DNA of 64,000 nucleotides from Hymenobacter volaticus (GTDB lineage Bacteria; Bacteroidota; Bacteroidia; Cytophagales; Hymenobacteraceae): NCBI RefSeq assembly GCF_022921055.1, contig NZ_CP095066.1, positions 62,001 to 126,000 of the forward strand, read 5' to 3'. Shown piece by piece: positions 1 to 7,278 of this stretch (position 1 is its first letter; each line of letters starts with the position of its first letter). The notes under the pieces were generated by a model. It saw only the letters and a program-made list of their open reading frames with translations, ran no database searches and was not told where the DNA came from. The position numbers and the translations under genes were made by a program.

Positions 1-54
1 GAAACTGCTGTAAGTCGACGCAGAATGCGATCCCGGAGTTATCTAAGCGTACTC

Positions 55-163
55 AACTAATAGATTTTATAAGTCGAACTAATAGGTTTTATAAGTCACA
101 AAAGCCTTCTCGAGCCCACTGAACTAATAGATTTTATAAGTTCAACTAATAGATTTTATAAGT
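55..163 (+). repeat. Iteron family A, four direct copies
   Basis: Four direct copies of AACTAATAGRTTTTATAAGT lie at 55-74, 77-96, 122-141 and 144-163. Within each pair the copies start 22 bp apart, about two helical turns. They sit just upstream of a Rep_3-type initiator and a fifth copy lies just after it. Known Rep_3/RepB plasmids use such iterons as initiator-binding and copy-control sites. The assignment to the first Rep is inferred from proximity. Confidence 0.85.
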
Positions 164-267
164 CAGTTGACAGCTCCTCTCTCCGGCTTATTGATAGAAG
201 ATGATTTTACCTCTATTACTTTGTGATTTAAACTGTATGTTTGTTTTATACCATCCCCGCCGCAGGT

Positions 268-1195
268 ATGAGCGCGCCCGACCCCACCCTCCCCTAGAAA
301 TTCGCCAGCATAATGCGCTGACGACAGCACGCTACGAAATGAGTGCCTGCGAGATGGACATCGTCTTTTCGCTGCTCTCCAAGCTAACCAAGCAAGACAA
401 GGCGGGCACCATTTATGAAATTCGGGTGCAGGAGCTGATGGAGCTAACGGGCCGGACCTGGAACTACAAGCAACTGCTTGAATCCACTGAGAATCTAAAC
501 AGCCGGGTCTACCACATCGAGAACGGCAAGAGCTTGCTGCAAGTAAGTTTGCTGGCCTCGGCCCTCTACCGTAAGGGGAAGGCACCATAGAGCTGGAGAT
601 TTCCGAGCGCATGCGGCCTTTTCTGATCGACTTGAAAAGCAACTTCACGTCCTACCGCCTGCAGGCCGCCTTTAGCTTGAGCAGCAAGTACGCCAAGCGC
701 ATCTACCAGCTGGCCTCGCAGTGGAAGGACGTTGGGGAAACCAAGACCTACAGTCTGGACGAGTTCAAGGCTATGCTCCGACTCAAAGATTTGGCCGGCA
801 AAGAACCCGAGCAGTACGCCCAGATCTCGGCTTTGCAGAAGTACGTGCTCGACGTGGCCACCAACCAAATCAACGAGCACACCGACTTGCGCGTCAAGTA
901 CGAGCTGCTCAAGAAGGGACGCTCCTACCAAAGCATTAAATTCTACGTCAACGCCCAGCTACCCCAGCAGCTGCCCATTCCCTTCGAGTTAGAGGCCGAT
1001 GACGCCAAAGTGCAGATCGCGCGCAAGCACCTCGAGACCTTGGCCATTGCCGACGCCAAGCTGGTGCAGGAGATTCTCCAGTCGCCCAAGCACCTCGATG
1101 CCTTATTCGCCTTTGTCTACAAGCTCAAAACCGACCGCATCAAGGCCACCAAGAACGCGGGCGGCCTATTCCTGAAAATGCAGGGCTTGCGCTAA
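268..1195 (+). CDS. Rep_3-family replication initiator 1 (two suspected indels)
   Basis: Plasmid replication initiator of the Rep_3 (RepB) superfamily, expected to bind the flanking iterons and open the origin through two winged-helix domains. The read frame is broken twice. From ATG 268 (MSAPDPTLP) a stop follows at the C run 291-294, and a second break lies at the G run 575-578. Adding one C and one G gives a continuous protein of about 309 residues. The N-terminal part contains IRQHNALTTARYEMSACEMD, matching the start of this family and of the second Rep (IVQHNALINARFEL). The C-terminal half contains FSLSSKYAKRIYQLASQW, typical of the second winged helix. Iterons lie before the gene (55-163) and after it (1218-1237). 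Either the assembly lost two bases or this replicon is dead; I favour the former because many other genes here show the same defect. Confidence 0.85.
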
Positions 1196-1217
1196 GCAAC
1201 TACACTCAGCCGCGGCG

Positions 1218-1237
1218 AACTAATAGGTTTTATAAGT
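1218..1237 (+). repeat. Iteron family A, fifth copy
   Basis: A single copy of AACTAATAGGTTTTATAAGT starts 22 bp after the stop of the first initiator gene. It matches copy 77-96 exactly. Its position on the far side of rep suggests the gene is bracketed by binding sites of its own product. Confidence 0.8.
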
Positions 1238-1262
1238 TACTTCCTGCCAACAAGCCTTGCTA

Positions 1263-1308
1263 CCCGCTACTTGATTTGGCCAAGCCAGTGGCCAAATCAA
1301 GTAGCGGG
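1263..1308. other. Perfect 20-bp inverted repeat with 6-nt loop
   Basis: The arms 1263-1282 and 1289-1308 are perfect reverse complements separated by six bases (AGCCAG). There is no T tract after either arm, so it is not a standard terminator. It lies between the first rep unit and the second iteron field. It could be a single-strand origin, a replication fork barrier, a recombination site or a transcription stop. Confidence 0.85.
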
Positions 1309-1399
1309 CGCGAACTAGTGCAGTGCAATTACAACAACGATTGGTTTCCTACCGCACCCTCTGCCGTCGGTTCACTCCAAGATAGTAGAGGTAGGCTTT

Positions 1400-1967
1400 A
1401 CCCCTTTTTTGTAGTTGTATCGCTGCTTGGCTTTACCCGCCCTGGAGAAGGCAAAAGGATCGTTAGCCACCCCTTTTTTGTAGCTATATGTTTTCGCTGG
1501 TAGCAAAACGTTTAAGCGTGAGGTAAACCTGGAATATGTTCGGGCAAGGCCTTAAAGCATATAGCTACAAAAAAGGGGTGCCGGCTGGATAGTTAGCACT
1601 TACTGCTAACCCGATAAATCCTTGCCTACACGGCGCCAGCGGCCCTTCTTCAATCATATGACTTCAAAAAAGGGGTGGCCGCGAATGCGTTTATTACCGC
1701 TTCCCGGGGCTAAGAAAGGCAAACCATGCTCCTTTTCCTGTTTTTAACTGAAAAGACAGCTCAAGAAACTAGTTGTTTTCTTCTTTTAAGAAAGTTTACC
1801 TAGTTTACGGCCGTTGCAAATAGCTGATAAAAAGCACTTTAACTCACAATAGTGCTACAAGAAAGGGGTGATACAACTACAAAAAGGGGGTGAGTTGCTA
1901 CAAAAAAGGGGTAGTAGCGCTACTAAAAAGGGGCCGGAATCGGCAGATACAACTACCAAAAAGGGGT
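1400..1967. repeat. Iteron family B, about nine copies in both orientations
   Basis: Repeats related to TACAACTACAAAAAAGGGGT occur at about 1400-1420 and 1468-1489 (reverse), 1559-1580, 1656-1677 (degenerate), 1851-1870, 1871-1892, 1893-1912, 1913-1933 and 1946-1967 (forward). The last five form a near-continuous array with roughly 20-22 bp spacing, ending about 60 bp before the second initiator. The sequence is unrelated to family A. The inverted distal copies resemble copy-control iterons on other plasmids. There is no convincing gene in 1196-2028. Confidence 0.85.
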
Positions 1968-2028
1968 TATATAGCTACACTTCATAAAATCTGTAGCACA
2001 ATGAGCGGGTTTTACTTACCTTGGTTTC

Positions 2029-3210
2029 ATGAAGCAAGGTGCGCTGGTAACGAAGGATAGCACGGTCCATCCGCTGATCGTGCAACACAATGCCCTGATC
2101 AATGCCCGGTTCGAGTTGAACACCACCGAGTCGCGGCTGTTTTTGGCGCTGCTCTCGCGTATTGGCCGGGATGACACGCAGTTTCAGGTGTGCCGGATTC
2201 CGGTTCGGGAGCTGATGGGCCACAGCTCCAGCAATTCCACCTACGAGCTGGTGCGCAAAACCCTCAAGCACTTCGCTTCCCGTACCCTGCTTATCGAGAA
2301 GCTGGATCCCGCCGCGCGCCGCCACAGCAAACCCGACTTCTCGATTCTACCGCTGCTGGCTTTCGCCGAATACAAGCACCGGGAAGGCGTCGTGGAGGCT
2401 CGCTTCAACGACCTGCTGATGCCTTACCTGTTGCAACTGCGGGAAAACTTCACCAAGGCGCAGTTAACCGAGCTGCTCAAGCTGAAAAGCAGCAATGCCT
2501 ACCGCATCTATTTGCTGCTGCGCGAGTACGCGGCCTTCGGCAAACGAGTGATGGCGCTAACCGACTTGAAAAGTATTCTGGGCCTGGAAGAGGAGTACGA
2601 TCGCTTCACCAACTTCAAGGCGCGCATCCTGGATCGGGCTAAAGCCGAATTAGCCCAAACGGACATGGCCTTCACCTACGAGCTGGAAAAGCAGGGCCGC
2701 ACAATTACCCACATCAGTTTTCTCTTTAAGCCCGCCGCCAGCGCCCAGCCGGCTACCCCAGTGCTGGAAGCCGGCTGGGAAGCCACGCTGTTAGAAGCAG
2801 GCATCGCGGCCAAAAGCCTGGCGGGCATCAAGACGCAGCTGGCAAGCGGCTACTACGACGAAGGATACGTGTACTTTGTCGTGGCCTACGTGCGCCGGCA
2901 AGCAGCCGCCGGCAAGGTGAAGAAAGTGGGAGGCGCCATCTACAAGGCGTTGGTGGAAGGCTACCTGCTGGAGGATTACCGCCGGCAGGTGCGGAAAGCA
3001 GAGGATCCCAAGCGGGCGGCCGTGGTCCCGGGACTATCGCTGCAGGAGAGGCACACGCTCGCTGATGTGCATGCCATGTACGAAACCATGCGTCAACGCA
3101 AGCTGATCACGGATGCCACCTTCGAAGAAAATATGGCTCGGGTCTGGCTCGCCGCCGGCTTCCGGCAGGAAACCGACTCGCAGGGTGTGCAGTGGCTGGT
3201 TAAACCCTGA
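2029..3210 (+). CDS. Rep_3-family replication initiator 2
   Basis: Intact 393-residue replication initiator of the Rep_3 (RepB) superfamily. The N-terminal part has VQHNALINARFELNTTESRL, and residues 140-230 carry the second winged helix with LKLKSSNAYRIYLLLREYA. A C-terminal extension of about 150 residues follows the usual initiator core and probably forms an extra domain found in larger Bacteroidetes Reps. It lies immediately after the iteron family B array, its likely target. It is clearly a paralog of the first Rep but is diverged and longer. Having an uninterrupted frame, it is the better candidate for the active initiator. Confidence 0.92.
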   Translation: MKQGALVTKDSTVHPLIVQHNALINARFELNTTESRLFLALLSRIGRDDTQFQVCRIPVRELMGHSSSNSTYELVRKTLKHFASRTLLIEKLDPAARRHSKPDFSILPLLAFAEYKHREGVVEARFNDLLMPYLLQLRENFTKAQLTELLKLKSSNAYRIYLLLREYAAFGKRVMALTDLKSILGLEEEYDRFTNFKARILDRAKAELAQTDMAFTYELEKQGRTITHISFLFKPAASAQPATPVLEAGWEATLLEAGIAAKSLAGIKTQLASGYYDEGYVYFVVAYVRRQAAAGKVKKVGGAIYKALVEGYLLEDYRRQVRKAEDPKRAAVVPGLSLQERHTLADVHAMYETMRQRKLITDATFEENMARVWLAAGFRQETDSQGVQWLVKP

Positions 3211-3539
3211 GTTGATCGCCTGGGACAGTGCTAAAGGGAATGACTCCTCCCCTACCGACCTAACGGCAGCTCGGAACCGCGGGCGTTTACTTCCGTGTAA
3301 TTTGCTCTCATGCTTGACAAGTATCGGGAGGATAGGTTTTCTTATTAAAAGGAGAATGTAGTCCTGCGTTAAAAGTCTAGTTTAAAATCGGGTCTGGGTT
3401 AGCATATCATGCTACAGAAACAGAAAGCCCTCTCTTGTCTCTACACGGGTATAAGGCTTCAATGCTTACTTCTTGCCTAATGTGTAGTTGTTAATTGGCA
3501 GCAGAGAATTCCTTAACACCCTGCTGAACTCGACCAAAA
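3211..3539. other. Intergenic, no gene recognised
   Basis: This stretch lies between the second rep gene and the AT-rich tract before parA. I see no credible coding region or RNA. Its composition drops from GC-rich to AT-rich toward the right end. Confidence 0.6.
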
Positions 3540-3701
3540 CAACAATACCCACAATAGACCTAATGGTAACAATTGTTGATATTATGTCTATTGTGAGTAT
3601 TGCACCTATTATTACTATTGTATCTACTGTTAACATTGTGCATGTTGTTATAATTATTGCTATTATAACTATTGTCAACATTGTATGAATTGTTACTACT
3701 A
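3540..3701 (+). repeat. AT-rich tract with triplet periodicity, left part (putative centromere)
   Basis: AT-rich and low in complexity, with ATTGT/ATTGC words repeatedly spaced by multiples of three bases. It includes the palindrome ACAATTGT. Both strands stay open here for long stretches only because of the triplet bias. It is cut by the IS at 3702-4454 and continues at 4457-4605 up to the parA start. Removing the IS and one TA keeps the triplet phase. By position I infer a parS-like partition site or a parA operator region. Confidence 0.6.
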
Positions 3702-4454
3702 GGAGCTGTTAACCAGTGTCATGGAAAAGATGCTCACGGGGGGCAATGGGCGCGGTTAGCGCCGCTGTTGCCGGGGGCGCGACAGCCGCCAGTTTGTCGA
3801 AGCCGTGCTCTGGCTGGCCCGCAACGGGGCGCGGTGGCGGGCCCTGCCGAAAGAGCGGGGCAACTGGCACACCCCGTATACGTGCTTCCAGCGCTGGGCC
3901 CGCACCGGCATCTGGGCTCGGATTTTTGCGGCTGTGCAGCAGGACGACGCCCTACACACACTCCTGGTGGACTCGACCACTGTGCGGGTGCACCAGCACG
4001 CGAGCGGCGCGCGCAAAAAACGGTCCACAAGCCCTCGGGCGCAGCCGCGGGAGCTTGTGCAGCAAGGTGCACGTCGTGGCGGATGCCCGCGGCCGGCTCG
4101 GGCGGGGCTGCCTGACGGCCGGCCACCGGCACGATGCCCCGCAGGCCAGGCCCTTGCTCGAGGGCCTGGCCCCAGCGTACCTCCTCGCTGAGCGCGGCTA
4201 CGACGCCGACCCGTTGGGGGCATCCTTGGTTGCCCGCGGCACCTGCGCCGTGATTCCGCCCCGGCGTAAGCGCCCTCACCCGCGGGCCTATGACGCCACC
4301 CGCTACGCCCAGCGTCACCTCGTCGAGCGGCTTTTCAGCCGCCTCAAGCAATACCGGCCCGTAGCCACGCACTATGACCAACTCGATGTGCATTTCCTGG
4401 CCTTTATTCACGTAGCAGCAACTGTGCGCTGGCTCCGCGACTGTTAACACTTCC
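3702..4454 (+). mobile_element. IS5-family (IS427-like) insertion sequence
   Basis: A 753-bp element bounded by imperfect terminal inverted repeats, GGAGCTGTTAAC at 3702-3713 and the complement of GGAAGTGTTAAC at 4443-4454 (10 of 12 match). It is flanked by a TA duplication (3700-3701 and 4455-4456), as is usual for this group. The transposase fills most of the element. Its GC content is far above that of the AT-rich tract it interrupts, so it is clearly an insertion. Confidence 0.85.
3721..4447 (+). pseudogene. IS5/IS427-type DDE transposase, frame broken at three homopolymers
   Basis: DDE transposase of the IS5 family. Fragments in three frames add up to one protein: an N-terminus from ATG 3721 with QWARLAPLLPG, then FVEAVLWLARNGARWRALPK and LLVDSTTVRVHQHASGA, then NGPQALGRSRG, LLAERGYDAD and LVERLFSRLKQYRPVATHYD. 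Frame changes fall at the G run 3738-3743, the G run 3773-3777 and the A run 4015-4020. IS427 elements are known to use a programmed shift on an A run, so the last may be functional. The other two look like decay or assembly indels. Residues around LVDSTT and the late YREK-like region hold the catalytic acids. Confidence 0.8.
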
Positions 4455-4456
4455 TA

Positions 4457-4605
4457 ATCACGTTATGATAAATTGTGCCGTTATTATCGTTTTTACCATT
4501 ACAACAATTGTCACAATTATTGTAATGGTAAGAAATCATACTATTTTCAAAATAGGGTCTATTCTACATATTGCTGTAATTGTTAGAATGATATATATTG
4601 CGCCT
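4457..4605 (+). repeat. AT-rich tract with triplet periodicity, right part before parA
   Basis: Continuation of the tract at 3540-3701 after the IS, again rich in ATT/GTT triplets and ATTGT words. It carries a nested palindrome at 4494-4530. The ACAATTGT word recurs at 4503 and again inside the first codons of parA at about 4609. It is the likely promoter and operator or centromere of the parA operon. Confidence 0.6.
4494..4530. promoter_or_regulatory. 37-bp nested palindrome upstream of parA
   Basis: The arms 4494-4511 and 4513-4530 are complementary except for one pair (4505/4519) around a central C at 4512. The outer part reads TACCATTACAA/TTGTAATGGTA and the inner part AATTGT/ACAATT. It lies about 75 bp before parA. 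A size and place like this suit a binding site for a Par protein. No binding data can be read from sequence. Confidence 0.65.
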
Positions 4606-5367
4606 ATGCAAACAATTGTTTTTTCCAATCATAAGGGGGGCACTGGTAAGACCACGTCCTGCTTGAATGTGGCATATGCGCTCACGCAGCAAGGCAAGTC
4701 AGTGCTATTAGTGGATTGCGACAGCCAATGCAACTTGTCGCAGAGCTTTGCTTATCGGGCTCCCGAAAGCAAAACGATAGGCGCCGTTTTGCTCGGTCAG
4801 GCTAGCTTGTCAGACGTTGTTGAGGAAGTAGGAGAAGGGCTCTATCTAGTGCCAAGCGCTATAGATCTAACCGAAGTAGAGGAGCGTATCAGCAAAAAAC
4901 CGGGGGCCGAGTTTGCCCTTAAAGAAGTGCTCGACGAAGTCGAGGATATTGACTATTGCTTGATCGATACCCCCGGAGGGCTTGGGAAGCTGACCTACGC
5001 GGCCCTAACCGCAGCCGATGCCGTCTTTATTCCTGCCCAGCCAGAATACTATGGCATCGAAGGCTTAGTCGGACTACTGGAAGTATGCCAGCACGTGCAG
5101 AAACGGCTCAACAAGAAGCTGAAGATAGGAGGGCTGTTTTTCACTCAATACAACCGCAGTGACCGCCGCCGGGCCCAGCGCGACATGGTCAACTTGCTTG
5201 AGGCTCATCCTGTGTTTGGTCCCTTGGTAATGCGCACTACAGTGCGGCCGAACGTAAGTTTAGTTGAAGCACAAATCGAAAAAGAAAACATCTACAACTG
5301 GGCACCCCAGTCTGCCGGAGCTCAGGACTACGAGGCCCTCACCACTGAAATACTTTCCCGACTATGA
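4606..5367 (+). CDS. parA: ParA-family partition ATPase
   Basis: Walker-type partition ATPase (ParA/MinD superfamily) that would move plasmid copies using ATP-dependent nonspecific DNA binding. The 253-residue protein starts at ATG 4606 with MQTIVFSNHKGGTGKTTS. The deviant Walker A KGGTGKTT is at residues 10-17, VLLVDCDSQCNLS is the A' motif and YCLIDTPGG is Walker B. I chose this start because the motif begins at the usual distance from it and everything upstream in frame is low-complexity tract. There is no N-terminal HTH, so it is a short type Ib-like ParA. It overlaps the next gene by four bases (ATGA), showing translational coupling with its partner. Confidence 0.93.
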   Translation: MQTIVFSNHKGGTGKTTSCLNVAYALTQQGKSVLLVDCDSQCNLSQSFAYRAPESKTIGAVLLGQASLSDVVEEVGEGLYLVPSAIDLTEVEERISKKPGAEFALKEVLDEVEDIDYCLIDTPGGLGKLTYAALTAADAVFIPAQPEYYGIEGLVGLLEVCQHVQKRLNKKLKIGGLFFTQYNRSDRRRAQRDMVNLLEAHPVFGPLVMRTTVRPNVSLVEAQIEKENIYNWAPQSAGAQDYEALTTEILSRL

Positions 5368-5708
5368 GCGAGAGCAAAACCAAACCCAAATTCGGCAACA
5401 AGGTACTAGCTTCTATCACTGAACGCATCGAGCCATCTCAAGCAGAGGGTACCACTCAACTCGTAGCAGAAACACCGCCTATAGTGGAAGAAGAGCAGAC
5501 CTTGTGGGTGTCCTTTACCACGGCCGTCACACGTGAAACGTACATGAAACTTAAGCAGGCCGAATATTGGGAACCAGCTTTTTTCTTCAAGGAAGTAACG
5601 GAAGCTGCTTTAATAAAAGAATTGCAAAATTATCCCAATGCCGATAAGCCTCTGCCACCCGCCGCGCTGGAAAAGCTACTGCGTAGCAGCAAAAAGTTAC
5701 GTGGTTAG
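5364..5708 (+). CDS. Small ParA partner, possible centromere-binding protein
   Basis: A 114-residue protein starting inside the parA stop (ATGA overlap), so the two are co-translated. I do not recognise a named family. The N-terminal 50 residues are polar and probably disordered. Residues 50-95 (LWVSFTTAVTRETYMKLKQ, then a helical stretch) could be a ribbon-helix-helix fold, as in the small ParB-type proteins coupled to short ParAs. Position and size argue for a centromere-binding adaptor acting on the palindrome/AT tract upstream of parA. Function is inferred from context only. Confidence 0.6.
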   Translation: MSESKTKPKFGNKVLASITERIEPSQAEGTTQLVAETPPIVEEEQTLWVSFTTAVTRETYMKLKQAEYWEPAFFFKEVTEAALIKELQNYPNADKPLPPAALEKLLRSSKKLRG

Positions 5709-5797
5709 TAATTTAAATTTCCTGGCAAATCAGGTTGCTTGACATGGTATCAAACCCCTGCAAACAGGGTGCCGATATATTTAATCACTTCAAAGAA

Positions 5798-5828
5798 AAA
5801 GCCTTATCGCACTGTTCGATAAGGCTTT
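5798..5828. terminator. Bidirectional rho-independent terminator
   Basis: A perfect 12-bp stem (5798-5809 with 5817-5828) around a 7-nt loop. An A-rich stretch on the left serves as a U tract for minus-strand transcripts. It separates the plus-strand par operon from the end of the minus-strand tra operon, which converge here. Confidence 0.85.
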
Positions 5829-5855
5829 ATGTAGACAAGATGCTGGCCTGCATCG

Positions 5856-5987
5856 CTATTTCTTGTCTTTACGCCGACTGATGTTGTAGCCGAAGACTTC
5901 CTTCAGCAGTAGGCAGACCAGGTAGCCGAATACAAACGATCCGCCCAAGATCCGCACGAACAATAGAGGGTCGAAAGTGGAAAACAT
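5856..5987 (-). CDS. 43-aa membrane micro-protein at the end of the tra operon
   Basis: A 43-residue ORF beginning MFSTFDPLLFVRILGGSFVF, with one strongly hydrophobic segment (about residues 8-28) and a basic tail ending RRKDKK. It starts 6 bp after the stop of the preceding small ORF and is the last gene before the terminator at 5798-5828. I recognise no family. The membrane segment, basic end and coupled position make a real gene likely. It could be a small mating-channel accessory protein. Confidence 0.55.
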   Translation of the reverse strand: MFSTFDPLLFVRILGGSFVFGYLVCLLLKEVFGYNISRRKDKK

Positions 5988-5993
5988 AGCTTT

Positions 5994-6164
5994 TTACTTA
6001 GAGTCTTGCTCTTCGTCGTAGAAACGCCGCTTCGGGTGGCCTTTGCTGTAGAAGCTGAAGAGGCAGAGAACCAGGGCCATGTTGACGGCGAACTGCCCCC
6101 AGCTGGGCCCATAAGGGCTATAGAGAAAGATGGCCGTAGCCACAACGATCAGGACCTTGCGCAT
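5994..6164 (-). CDS. 56-aa membrane protein of the tra operon
   Basis: A small protein starting MRKVLIVVATAIFLYSPYGP, with two probable hydrophobic segments (residues 3-14 and 20-36) and a charged tail (RRFYDEEQDSK). The upstream neighbour is traN, whose stop lies about 140 bp away, and the next ORF begins 6 bp downstream. I do not recognise the family. By size and topology it could correspond to small unassigned proteins at the end of Bacteroidetes tra operons. Confidence 0.55.
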   Translation of the reverse strand: MRKVLIVVATAIFLYSPYGPSWGQFAVNMALVLCLFSFYSKGHPKRRFYDEEQDSK

Positions 6165-6306
6165 AGCGGTAACTCGATCAAGCGAAAGCCAGCGTAAACA
6201 ACAGATCACCTAAAATACGAAATCCAACCCGATAAGCCCTGGTGCATAAATCAAGGAGGGTATAGCAATGCGCCATACCCCCCTTGATTCCACTGGAAAA
6301 GGGGCT

Positions 6307-7278
6307 TTACCGTTTCAACTTGCGGGCTTTGAGAATATCCTCGTTACTCACGTTGAACGTCAAATGACGGCCGCCGCCGCGCTCGAACATCTCCACCACC
6401 AGGTTCTTATCGTCAGGGATGGTGAACTTACGCAGCACGTACACCTGGTCCATACCACCCGGACCCGGAATCACCGTCTGCCCGGCATTGTAGACGAACA
6501 GCGGCACCACCTCGGACTCTTGGATAGCGGTGCGCTTCGCCAGCTTCTTGTCTCTGATATAAAATTTGACGAAGTCCACATCGTAGCGGATGTTGGATTT
6601 GTTGAGCATGTAAACGGGCAGGAAGAACAGATCATCTTTCGTGTACATGCCCTGTAAGGCCAGGGTAATATCATGCTTTACCTCTTTGGTGTGCAGCATG
6701 CGCTTCTTCTTGAGTACGATGCGCGCGTAGTTCTCCATCTCCGTCTGCGTCAAACTCAGGTTCGAGAACAAGGCCAGCGGCAGGGTAGGGGAGGCCTCGC
6801 CCGTGCCGCTGGTCAGGTTGTAGTTGAGCACCCGGGGATTGGCCTCAAAGTCCACCAAAAACGAGTACAACCGCCCATCGGCCGTGACCACCGTCATATT
6901 GGTTTGGGGAAAGCTTTGCTGGTTGGCTTTCAGCTTAACGATGTTTTCCGCCCCTTGCGCCTTATCGGCAATGATGCCCGCATTGCCCAGGTCCACGTAG
7001 GTCACAGCGTAGGGAAAGATCAAGTGGGTGGTTTTCTGAAAGCCCACACCCAGATGGTAGGAACCGATGTAGTTTTGTTCCCCGAGGGCGAGCATTTTTG
7101 GAGTCAGGGCAACTGGAGCCGCCGGCTCCGCTGGGGGCGATGGAGTAGCCGAGAAATCACCCATCAACTGCGCCGGCGTCATCGAGCGACGCGCCATAGA
7201 CTTTTGAGCCATGACGGGCAAGGCCGATACCGAAAGGGCGAAGAAGCCGAAGCTGGCAAGAGAAAGAAGTAGTCTCAT
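6307..7278 (-). CDS. traN: Conjugative transfer protein TraN (DUF4138)
   Basis: A 323-residue secreted/periplasmic protein of the Bacteroidetes conjugation machine. An N-terminal signal peptide (MRLLLSLASFGFFALSVSAL, cleavage near VMA-Q) is followed by a proline-rich linker. The DUF4138 body contains FPYAVTYVDLGNAGIIADKA and VKLKANQQSFPQTNMTVVTA, then PVYMLNKSNIRYDVDFVKFY. TraN is thought to be the VirB9-like outer component. Its start overlaps the stop of traM (ATGA). The length is normal and no key part is missing. Confidence 0.92.
   Translation of the reverse strand: MRLLLSLASFGFFALSVSALPVMAQKSMARRSMTPAQLMGDFSATPSPPAEPAAPVALTPKMLALGEQNYIGSYHLGVGFQKTTHLIFPYAVTYVDLGNAGIIADKAQGAENIVKLKANQQSFPQTNMTVVTADGRLYSFLVDFEANPRVLNYNLTSGTGEASPTLPLALFSNLSLTQTEMENYARIVLKKKRMLHTKEVKHDITLALQGMYTKDDLFFLPVYMLNKSNIRYDVDFVKFYIRDKKLAKRTAIQESEVVPLFVYNAGQTVIPGPGGMDQVYVLRKFTIPDDKNLVVEMFERGGGRHLTFNVSNEDILKARKLKR

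Noticed and set aside
201..267. Upstream ATG (201) as start of the first Rep
   Set aside because: The upstream residues do not resemble Rep_3 N-termini. ATG 268 followed by one restored base gives a family-like start.
1276..1503. 75-codon plus-strand frame after Rep 1
   Set aside because: It overlaps the 20-bp hairpin and two inverted iterons, so it is a by-product of repeat sequence.
3466..3688. Overlapping open frames on both strands rich in Ile, Val and Thr
   Set aside because: They arise from the triplet-periodic AT-rich tract before parA. Both strands are open for the same reason and there is no start or codon pattern of a real gene.
4015..4020. Programmed frameshift as the sole explanation for the transposase
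   Set aside because: A shift on the A run is known in IS427 elements, but two further breaks at G runs cannot be explained that way.
4465..4605. In-frame N-terminal extension of ParA
   Set aside because: It lies within the same low-complexity tract and contains the palindrome. The Walker A motif is at the normal distance from ATG 4606.
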